Assembly (NCBI RefSeq): GCF_035046505.1
Contig: NC_089822.1
Location: 115,585,307-115,649,306 of the forward strand
From: Tiliqua scincoides
Taxonomy: Eukaryota; Chordata; Lepidosauria; Squamata; Scincidae
DNA: 64,000 nucleotides
Direction of reading: 5' to 3'
This document shows positions 14,101-26,100 of the stretch, piece by piece; the stretch's first letter is position 1; each line of letters starts with the position of its first letter. The notes below the pieces were generated by a model. It saw only the letters and a list, made by a program, of their open reading frames with translations, searched no databases and had not been told where the DNA came from. Made by a program: the position numbers and the translations under genes.

Positions 14101-17100
14101 AGATTTGCCAAGCTTGTTATGGATATATGAAAGTATAATTACAACTTCATAACTTTGAATTTCAGTGGATTACAATTTAATTGTCCTTGGATAAAGTTTG
14201 TGCATTGGAGTGTTTATTGCCTTGGTTTGATACTATTGTTTGGGATTGCCAGAAAGAGCGATTGGATGTTTTGAGATTCTTGCGAACAGAGGAATGTGGT
14301 TGCCAAGGCTACAAATATAAATAAGATAAGAGAACAGAAACAAGAACACTGCATCAGTGACATCTAGAGACATCTAGTCGATTTAAAAAGACATTGCAAG
14401 AACTGGATATGTGTCTATAAGTGGAGCAAGGAAGATAATACGCTGAGGACATCTAGTGGTCTTAAAGAGCATTGCAAACAAAAGATATTTGAGTTCCAAA
14501 GGAAGGAAGAACAAAGATGGCAGGTAAGAAAGTCTGAAGTTTGCCAGCGTTGGAGATGGGATTTGAAAAATTAGTACAAGAGGAAGCGGAAGGGAAAGAC
14601 TGGAAACAGACTATGCAAGACAACACGGAAAACCTGTTGGCAATGGTACAGCAACAAATAAATCAATCTGCACAGACCCAACACAGCATGGATGCTTTAA
14701 CTAAATGATTAGATGAACTTAGTGGACACCTGATAGATGTGAAAATTACATCAGAAGAAGACAAACAAGAGATTGAGAGATTGGGGAAAAAGATAAGAAA
14801 AGACCAAGCTAAAATATCAGAGATCAAAGAAAATCAGCATGACGCAGAGACAACGTTAAAAGAAACTCAGATGGATAGTGCAGCTCGAGTGGTGAGGATA
14901 CAAAATATACCAGAAGAGAAAGGAGAAGATATGGTGCGACAGATTGTCAGATTAATATCATAATGGATTGATACACCAATGGATAAGATACCTAAAGAAC
15001 TGGATTCATTGAGAAGAGTGAGCACTTTTTATCTGAGAAAACCTGAATTACCAAGAGAAATTCATGTGAAAGCCATCAGAATCTTTTACAGAGATAAATT
15101 ACTGAAGGCTCCACAGGAAAAGAAATGGACAGTGGATGATAATAAAGCTAGAATTCTGAGACATGTTCCATGGAGAGTGAGGAAGAAGAGAAAAAAGAAT
15201 TGTCAAGGCAAGGTGTGGAGATGGGCTGGTGGATGTACCTATTAGATTCAAGATTTGGGGCAGACAAATAAGATTTCTATATGGAACAGATGCCATTTGA
15301 TAGACTATTGTTAGAAACAAAAGAAAAATATACTTTAAAAAATGTATATATTTTTATTAGAATTTGAGATGCAAGAAGAAAAAAACTTCTAGAATAGCAA
15401 ATTTTGTATTATTTTAGATAACGGGTTCTGAGCTATCTATGACAGAACAGGAGAGAGATCTTGGGGTGCTGGTGGACAACTCGATGAAAGTGTTGACCCA
15501 GTGTGCGGTGGCTGTGAAGAAGGCCAATTCTATGCTTGGGATCATTAGAAAAGGTATTAAGACAGCTAATATTATAATGCCGTTGTACAAATCGACGGTA
15601 AGGCTACACCTGGAGTATTGTGTCCAGTTCTGGTCACCACATCTCAAAAAGGATATAGTGGAAGTGGAAAAGGTGCAAAAGAGAGCGACTAAGATGATTG
15701 CTGGGCTGGGGCATCTTCCTTATGAGGAAAGGCGTTTGGACCTCTTCAGTCTAGAAAAGAGGGGCCTGAGGGGGGACATGATTGAGACATACAAAATTAC
15801 GGCAGGGGATGGATAGAGAGACGCTCTTTTCCCTTTCACATAACAGAATCAGGGAACACCCACTAAAGCTGAGTGTTGGGAGAGTTAGGACAGACAAAAG
15901 AAAATATTTTTTTACCCAGCATGCAATTAGTCTGTGGAACTCCTTACCACAGGAAGTAGTGATGGCAACTTGCATAGATGCCTTTAAGAGGGGATTGGAC
16001 AAATTTCTGGAGGAAAAGTTCATCACGGGTTACAAGTCATGGTAGGTATGTGCAAGGTAGAGGAAGGCCGCCTCTGATTGCCAGATGCAGGGAAGGGCAT
16101 CAGGACACAGGTTGTGTCTGTTTTCTGATGGCCAGGGCGGTTCGGCAATGGAACAGATTGCCGAGAGAGATGGTGGACTCTCCCTCACTAGAGATTTTCA
16201 AGCAGAGGCTGGACAAGCACCTGTTGGATATGCTCTAGTTGGATTTCCTGCCTAAGGCAGGCGATTGGATTAGATGACCTAATGGGTCCCTCCCAACTCT
16301 ATGATTCTGTTGTCTTGTGTGTTCCCTGAAGCATTTGGTGGGCCACTGTGAGATACAAGAAGCTGGACTAGATGGCCCTTTAGCCTGATCCAGTGGGGCT
16401 CTTCTTATGTTCTTTAGCATTTTGCTCCCAACAAACTTCACTGAACAACAAGGGTGATGTATTTGTCTTTTCAATGTACAATACATACCTTTTATTTTCA
16501 CATCTGGCTGAGATTCCTTGAGAGACGAGAGCTGTTCTCGGAAAGGTGGATATACACTGCAAGGAAGAATGGGGGAGGGGGGGAAGAAACAGGGAGATCA
16601 CAGTCTTTCTGCTACATTATAGGATCTGCAAAAAGGAGAAAGATTTGCTCCAAATCTGACTTCAGCAATATAGTCAGAGCTGGTCCTTACAATTCCACCT
16701 CAAAAGACATTATTTGCTCTAACTATTGGGAAAGATGGAGAAATACTGATTAGATTTGGGGAGCGATGGGGTCACTGAACCAGGTCACTGAAATCTTAAT
16801 GCACAAATTTGCTAGAGCCTGGTTTCTGGTGTTAGGTGACATGAACGCAAGGATTGGGCAGGGCCTTCAATGCACTTCCCATGTTTCTGATTGCACCATA
16901 GATTCTGATTTTCCTTATCTCAATTCAAGTAATAGGTGCTCTAGGGACATGATATGAGTCTGGTCACCTTCTGGTTCAAATCTATATGCATTGGGGACTG
17001 ACATGGTTAAATGGGCTGCCAGATTATAAAGCGTCTGGGGATTTTACTTTTATTTCACCTCGTGGATGCAGTGTGATCGACTATATATTCATTCCCGGGC

Positions 17101-20100
17101 CATTACTAACGTTGGTCAAAAAATTCACTGTTGGTGTACCAGGTTTAAGTGATCATTTGCCTTTATTTTGTCACCTGCTTTGCTCCCCCCCCCCCAGACC
17201 AGCAGAATTTGTCTCAAGACTATACGCGGAACTCCAAGGCTCGTCATCTATTATTAACCTGTGATGAGGGTGCTGCTGATAAACTAATGTCCCTCCTTAG
17301 AACAGACCATTTCCTGTCTATGCAATCGGATTTACAATTTTCTGCATCACCAAGTGATTCCGTCTGTAACTAGGAACTGTTAATAGATGAGCTACTAATG
17401 AGCTACTAACTTCCTTAAGGCACACAATGAGAAAAAACACGAACCCAAGCTGGGCTGGTTCAAATGCCTTAAGCAGCACAATATACCCCTTGAAAACAGA
17501 GGTTCGTGGAGCTTATTGGGAATTCAAGGAAACAGGAGATAAGGATTTGCTAGCTAAGTTTTTTTTAGTTACAGCGTCAGTTGCGCATAATGGATGGCCA
17601 AGCCCAGCAAAAATTAAATCTTACTAAGTGGGACACCATGCGTAGAGCTATTGATAGTCATAACAACAAAAAATTTTGGGAAGTAGTAGTAGGTTTTTTC
17701 CATCAATTTACCCCATGCTCAACTCCCATTCCACCTTCAATATGGGTCAATCACTATAGGTCATTATATTTTGAAGAGCAGCAAGCCTCATGGTGCAGAA
17801 TACAGAACATTTTAACTAATGTACTGGATTGGCCCTCAGTTTCTTTGAAATTCTTGAATAGCCCGACTTAAGCCCAAGAAGGCAGCGGGCCCTGACTCTA
17901 TCGCACCTGAATTTATAAGGGCTGACCCAGATTGGTGGGCTCTTGCCAATCTTTTTACAGCAGTTGACGGCTCTGGTAAAATATCTAACACCTGGAAGAA
18001 ATCAATAATAGTGCCTATTTTCAAAAATGGGGATAAAAATACCCCAAGCAGTTACCAGCTGATCAGTCTACTATCAATTACAGGGAAACTGTACGCCATG
18101 CATCTGCATCAAAAATTGCTTTTCGGGCTGCATGAGAATGGTATCTTAGGGCCTGAACAATCAGGTTTCAGGTCTGGGCAGTCTAAACTGGATAACTGTA
18201 CTGTTCTTTCACACATGATAGCAAAATATACAGCTAATTGTAAGTCTGCACTATACCCTGCCTTTTTGGATCTAAAGGGGGCATTTGATTCGATCAGTAA
18301 GGATCTTCTGTAGTTCAAATTGGTAGCCTTGGGTATGGACACAAGATTACTCTTCTTAATCAGGAACCTTTATACTGACACCTCCTGTCAAATTAGGTTA
18401 TCTCCCAATGGGGCCTTGACGGATGTAGTGATGACAAACAAAGGTGTTAAACAAGGCTGCGTGTTGGCCCCCACCCTTTTTAACTTGTTTTTAAATGACT
18501 TAGCTCCCCTTTTAGGTACAATAGACGCCCATCCACCCAAAATTGGTCATTTAGCTCTGCCTCTACTACTATATGCGGATGATATGCTTTTATTAGCACG
18601 TACAAAAATTGGTTTAAAACGACTACTAATGACGTGTTTAAAATATTTTAAACAAAACAAGTTGAGACTTAACTTTGATAAATCGAAAATAGTGGTTTTT
18701 GATCACTCTTGGAAACCGACAACATGGATCTTTGAAAGTCATGTTATCCAACAAGTTAAAATGTTTAAATATCTAGGAGTCTTGTTTCATTACAGACATT
18801 CATGGATGACACACCGACAACTAGCAATCTAAAAAAGTAATATTACAGCCCAAGCTATTAGTCAATTCTTTTATGCTTGGGGGAATTCCTTCATTCCTTC
18901 AGCACTAAAGACATTCAACACAAAGGTAGTAGCACAGCTTTTATATGGAATCCCCATGTGGATTTCGGTCTTCTGCATTATGGTCGAGAGGATTCAGTCT
19001 CTCTTCCTTTATAAAATCTTTGCAGTACCACGATGCATACTGTACGCTGTCTTATGCCTGGAAGCCAGGCAACATAAAATGGAGTCTTTAGCCTGGCTTC
19101 GCCTTTTCAAACATTGGCTCAGAATTGGCTCTGCTGCTGCATAGGACCCTTCACTGAAAAACATTTTAGAAGACTCCTTTCACTCCCCAGGACTGATTTT
19201 ATTCAGTAAGAAAGTTCATTCTTTGGGGCTTGCCTTGGAATTGCTGGGCATGATGCCATGGACAATAGCGTTTAAGACCCTTCATACCCGGATATGGGAC
19301 ATTGAAAAACAAGAGCTCCTAAATGATGTCCAAAAAACTTGTTCCCCACTTCATTTTGGATTAACCTGGGTGGCTGATTTCAGCAGTAATTATTTAAATT
19401 TCTTAACAAATTCGCATGAATGCACAGTGTTTTCCCTAGCTAGATTTAATGCCCTTCCCTCAAATGAGATGAAAGCTAGGTTTAATGCCAAACAATCCAA
19501 AGCATGTCGCTGTGGCACAGGTTCCCTGGAGACAGTCCCCCATATTTTACTAAGCTGTATCCGCTATTCAGAACTAAGGAGCTGTTTTTTACTTCCTCTC
19601 TTAGTGTCGCTTAATGAATCTGATATGGACATTGTTAGACAATTACTAACTGGCAGGAACGAGGCTGTATCAATTAATATGGCTAAATTTCTTTACCATG
19701 TTTATACAGTATAAGGTCTCTGGTAACTGAGCTTAATCAATGTATAATATAGATTATTTTCTTGGACCATTATTTGGGTTTCTCTGTACATATGCCAATA
19801 AAGGTTTGAATTGAATTGATTAGATTTGGGAAAGCAAAATTACACCATACTATGCAGTAGATTCCCAATACAGTAGAGTCTCAAGAGCAGTAATAAATTA
19901 TTATCTATCTAAAGCATATTCAAAAAAGTGATATAAATACAGTAAACCCTACATTCTTATAGTCCTGCATTCTTATACTCCAGTGTTTCTCAAACTGTGG
20001 GTCGGGACCCACTAGGTGGGCCCCCATTCATTTCAATATTTTATTTTTAATATATTAGACTTGATGCTACCATGGTATGTGACTGCATATGGGGAAATGT

Positions 20101-23100
20101 TACAGATCTGTACTTTTAACAAGCTACTATGTATATTATTTTAATAATGATAGTCAAGGGGACTTATCCTGGGGAGTGTGGACAGAATTGCAGCCTAGGA
20201 TTGTTAAAAATTTTCCTGCTTGATGATGTCACTTCTGGTCATGACATTACTTCCTGTGGATCCTGACAGATTCTCATTCTAAAAAGTGGGTCCTAGTACT
20301 AAATGTGTGAGAACCACTGTTTCAGTCCGATGGCAGGGGTAAGTCAGTGAATGAGAAAGGGCATGAAAATAGTAATTTTTGTTTACTCTTGGCACAAGTA
20401 GCTGCATGACCCTCCAATACACTTAGAGCTCTCATTATTCCTGTGTCCTTCCCCTCATCAGCATTCCCCTACCCAAAAGCCCTGAGAATGACCAACTGCC
20501 TACAAATACTGGACTGAAGAACAAAGATAATCCAGGGAACAGAACTCCAACTTCACCCTCCAGCTACACCCTCCACCAACTACTGTGTTGTCACCCTGAG
20601 GATACAGAAAAGGGCTAAACTCCTGAGTGGGTTTGAGCTTCAATCAGGAAGAGCCAATTCAAACATGACTGTCTCTACATAGAAGCCACTGTACACCACT
20701 TCTGTGAGGAGATTCCTGCATGGCTTGAACAAATCTCATGGCAAGCCTTCACATCAGGGCAAAACACTGTTGGTGGGTGCCAACATGGACTGTCAGTGAA
20801 AGAAAGTGGTTTTCAAAGGTCACAGTTACCAAGTGGGGTTCTGCCACTGAAAATCCATCTTTGGCAGCCTCATCAGCAAGGGCAGAACCCATTGGAACCT
20901 GAGCTAAATTGGAAACAGAAGCAGTTTAACTCACAGGAAAGATATACAAGATGTAAGAGTTACATAACTTACTCTAAGAGATGGAATGGAGCAGGCTAAA
21001 TAATACATGCAGAGAAGAAAAATATTACATTCTAGAATTGGAAGCAAAGAATGACAAAGCAAAAAGTTCAAACTGTAAATTACTAAAAATGGGCAGCAGA
21101 CATGATTAAGGGAAACTAATCCCATCCATTTAAGAACTGAAAAAATATCAAGAAAATAAGAAGGTGATTACCTGATACAAATCCATTCTAGTATATCCAA
21201 GCGATGGGAAGAGGGAGTACACAGCAACTTCTCTATCTCTTTAGCCTCTGACAAGTAGACACTCTCCAATGCAGGGCAGCCTAGGTCCTATTGAAGGGTG
21301 AGAAATTGGTATTGGTAGTATCTTCATTTACTCTATGTATCACTGCACAATCCTCCTGCCTTGAACAGTACTGTTTAAGATCCTCATTACCATCCTGCTA
21401 CAGACACTAATCATTATTATTTAAAACATTTATATCCTGCCTTTCCCATGCTAAAGCAAATGCCCAAGGCACCTTACAAAATTCCAATGTACTATATTAA
21501 CATACTATATCAAACAATAAAGTAATAAAAACCATAAAGGCAATTAAGGGTCAGCTATTTTGACCAGAATAAAGCACCAAAACACCAAAGCAGCAAAACA
21601 CAGGGGGCAGATCACCCAACCCATCACTCAAACACCTGACAAAGAAACATTTTGAGCCCTCACCAAAAAGATAGGAGGGAGGAATTAGTTCTTAATTCCC
21701 CTGGCAGGGAATTCCATAATTGTGGTGCCACTACAGAGAAGGCTCACCCTAACACACATCCCTCTAACTTGGAACAGATCAAACATATATAAGCAACTCA
21801 AAAGTTCAACACATTTTACAGCAATGTAGTGATATTTACAACCATCCCCATATAGCAAGCAAGAGTGCTTACTTGACAGAATAAAAATTTTAAGACATCA
21901 ACAAAGTATAAAGGTAGAAAAAATGCCAAAGGTCTTCATCAGCAAGTTACCCAGTTTAGAATTTGTTCAGTACCATCCTTCAAACGTTTTTACATTCAAA
22001 CCCTTTCCTCGCATAGCTTAACAACTGCAATGTTGTACCCCAGGTCCAGCCCCAGATTTCCTGGATCAGAATTATCTTTAACTTTGTATTGGTCAATATG
22101 TGTTCGTGCTGAAGGCTTTGAGAGCAAGCAACACTCTGAAATAGGTGAGGCCTTTGGCATTCAGCGTCAGGCTTGGTCAGCAGGTACTGTATTTTAGAGG
22201 TTTTTAAGCTGCTTTAGCAGGGGCATAAACCACCAACAGATTTCTTACACAAGCCCACCAACAAGCTTGCATAGATCTCCAATGAGGCTTGAGTAGAAAA
22301 TCTCCCCAATGGATTGTGCAACGGACATTACAATGAAAGGAGAAGGCTCAATTTAGTTCTGCAGCAAAATATCAAATGAACTCTTTACTTCCATGGTTTC
22401 AAACATACCATGGGATAGATGGATTAGATTCAGAGCTTGTATGTTTCATTGTTGTCATGAAAGATGAGGGAGACATCCAGCGACCATCCAGGGCAGTGAT
22501 GCCTAGTGCCAAGCACTCACTCCCTTCCTGTCCCCCACGCTTCCAATCGGTTTAACCTGCAGCTTGGTGGGACAAGACCTGGCAGATCTAGTCCACTACC
22601 TCCAGCCCAAGAGATTTGGTTCCCAGAGGGCAAAACCCCTCCCCAATAATGCTATTCAGGGTTGTTAAAATGCTCTCACTCTGCCAGTAGCACCTGCAGA
22701 GTGGGAAGGCGGACAAATCCACTGATCCCAAAACAGGCAGACGTTTTAAGCAAAAAGGTTTAATTTATAGGTCAGGAAAAAAAGCACAATCTAAACAGGC
22801 TCCTGTTCTTACAAATAAACATCCCTTGAATGGGGCTGGCTCTGCAGGGAAGCCTCCACGTGCAGGCCAAGACTAGGCTGAAAGCCTGGGCCCCAACTCA
22901 GCCTAGCATGAGCTGAGGCAACTAAGAGCTCCCAACCTGTGGATGAGGACAAACAAACATAAAACAAAACCTAATGCACCTACCTTGTTTTGGTCCCTTT
23001 TCTACTTCCCTGGGGCTCTCCCAGTAGCCTTCACTCTGCTTACAGAGAGGCTCCAATATAGAAAGCCGGGGACAACAACATCTAACACTTTTTGCTGCCA

Positions 23101-26100
23101 GGAAGCTTGGTGTTTGATTAATTTTGGAGATATTTCTAGAAGAAACGTCCATCACAGGTTACAAGCCATGACAGGTATGTGCAATCTCCAGATTTTTAGA
23201 CGTAGGCTACCTCAGAGTGCCAGGTGAAAGGGCGTGGCAACAGGATGCAGGGTTCCTGCTGTCTTGTCAGGCATCTGGTGGGCCTCTGTGAGGTATAGGA
23301 AGCTGAACTAGATGGGCCTTTGGCCTGATCCAGCAGGGTTTGTGCTCTTATGTTACGGGATCTCGGCTTTTCCTGTTCTGCTGCCCTTGAGTCTCCTCCC
23401 TTTTTAGGAGCCTACTCTCAAGACCCTGTTAGGCCAAGTCTCACTCTGGTAGCTGGGGGACCTTTAATAATTGCGTAGGAGGACTTCAAAATAAACAGCA
23501 TCAATGCACACAGGCCTCTCTAGGAATTTCAAGGAGACCACACAAGCAATGTAGCCTCTAGCAGCCACCAGTAAGGCTTGTGGGCAAAGCAATGACCAAT
23601 ACAGCATCTTATATAGACTAGTTGTTTACCTTAGCTGCTTTAATCAAGAAATCAGTACTAACTGGCAAAAGATGATGGACCACTTTGCACAAAGTGATAT
23701 ATGTCTGACTACAGCTAGGGCTCTCATTAAAAGATATCTTATCAGCCACATGCAACAGATAATATGCCAGATTGATGCTAATAGGAGATGTTTTCATCAT
23801 TAATCATTAGGATCAAGACACGTGCAAAGACAGTAGCCTGGCTGATGCCAGCAGATGTTCTGCTCATTAAAAAGAGCGGATATATACCTGGCATCTACAT
23901 TAATAGCCTAGGCTTTGAAATAGACACATCTTATAACTCTATTCTCATAAGATCGTGCAGGCACAGCAGTTGAGGCAATTTGGTTTGGGCCCAACTTCTA
24001 ATGGGAACACTCAGTGAGACAGTAGGCAGTTCCCAGTGCTGGAAGACACACAGAAGACGGCTGCCAGGCCTTGCACTGGCCGTTACAGTCTACAATAAGT
24101 TTAAAAATTTATTTAAAATAAAGAAGAACCCTCCCAACTGTGATCTGCTGATCTATTTTTTAAAAAGTCGCCGAACATCTCAAAGGATGCAATCTTATGT
24201 ACACTGATCCATGTACACCTTTGAGAACTACTGACATATATAGAACAATAATTGTAAAAAATCCAATTTGAAAAAATGGGGTTTATGAGCAGCCTGCCAA
24301 TTGTAAACTGCCTTGTGTCTTGAGAAAGGCAGTATAAAATCCCTTAAACAAACAAGATGGACATAACTTTACGACAAATATGGAAGGATGTGTAAAACAG
24401 TTTCAGATCAGGATGATCTACTATTGACAATATCTTCATATTACAACAAATGGTTGAGAAAACTTAGTTTCAAGACTGTATCATAGCATCCATAGATTTC
24501 AAGCAAGCTTTCGATTCCATAATACAGGAAATTTATGGACGTTACAAAGTCATTCAAGAGAAAATCATTAGATTAATTAAACAACTTTATGCTGACCCAG
24601 AAGTTCAGTTAAAATAGAAATTTCTGGTACACTAATAGAAAAAGTTAATGGAGGAACAGAAGTAATTTAGCCCTTTATCCTTCTTTAAAGTTTTGTATTT
24701 GCTTGGGGAAGGGGCTGTAGAATAAAATGCTCTATTATAAAATGTATAGGATTGGAGAATGACTTCTACAACTATGACAGGTGAAACTGATATTATAGGT
24801 GAATCTACGGTAAATCCAACCGAGGTTCAAAATCAGCTCAGACTAGAGAACATCAAGCAATAGAGAGAGGGACATTAACTTATATGCAATACATAAAATA
24901 CATTTAATAAATACATCTACTTTAAAGCAATTTTTACCTGCCTTTCAGGTTCAAAAACTCAAAGTGGAAAACACCAGAATTAGAATAGATACATAACCAC
25001 AGCAAGAATAGTCATAAAATCATCCAAAACCTGGCTAAATTTAAAAAATCTGTGTAAATTGTCTAAAAGCAGTTGAGAGGTAAACCAGCAGGCCTCCCCA
25101 AAGTGGGAATTTCAATGGTGTAGCATTTAATTACCGTATTTCTATCTTCCCCAAAGGGGACTCAAAGCATCAACACTGCAGAAAAGGCCCAACCTCTAGC
25201 TCCACCTACCAAATTTGTGATAGTGCCAGGCCGACAAGACAGATCATAAGACTTGAGCAAGCTCATAAGGCTGTCCTTAAAGTAAGCTGAGTCAATGCCA
25301 TATACTTGGAAGTTGAAAGACTTACTTGGAACTAGTGCACTAGTTGAAAGACTTACTTGGAAGTTACTTACTTGGAAGTTACTTACTTGGAACTATGCAC
25401 TAGTTAAGTGCATACCTTGTCTTATTATAGAATGCACATGTCCATTTAGCGAATAACCTGCGTCCAGCAACAGTCTGCTAGATGTTTGTGATGAAACACA
25501 ATGCTTCTATGAAACATGTTTCCATGTTTCTAGATGTTTCCATGAAAAGGAAACAAAGGTAACAACCCTCCCTGTTCTTCATCTACAGCACTGGTTCCCT
25601 GAGAAATGGTCTGCAGAGTCTCAGGGGAAAAAAATTGCCTTTGATCACTTCCAGCTCCCCCATGGACCACCAGAGAGGGTGGAGAGTGCCAGCAGCCAGC
25701 AACAAAAGCAGAAACCCACAAATCTTCACTATAAATAATATACCTAATAAATATCTAATAAATATTTTCTATTGCAAATTAATTGTATTTTTGTGCAAAG
25801 AGGTGGTGGTTTCATATGGGGCTCATGAGAGGGGGTACGGGAGGGGTAATTTCTACCTGGGCCCAGGGTCAAAAAGGGGGCCCCAGAGCCAAAGGAGAGG
25901 CCCCGGAAATTTCCTGGAAGCTTATATTTTCCAATCTCACCCAGACTTGCAGTCCGTGTGGGATGCTAGGCACGGTGGCTGCCGCAAGCCATATGTGCTG
26001 GGACAAGAAATGCATACATTTCACTCCAAATCTGGAAGGAAACTGGCCTGCCACAGTAGCTCTTTGGCTTGTGGATCTGCTTACCATGATGATCTAATTT

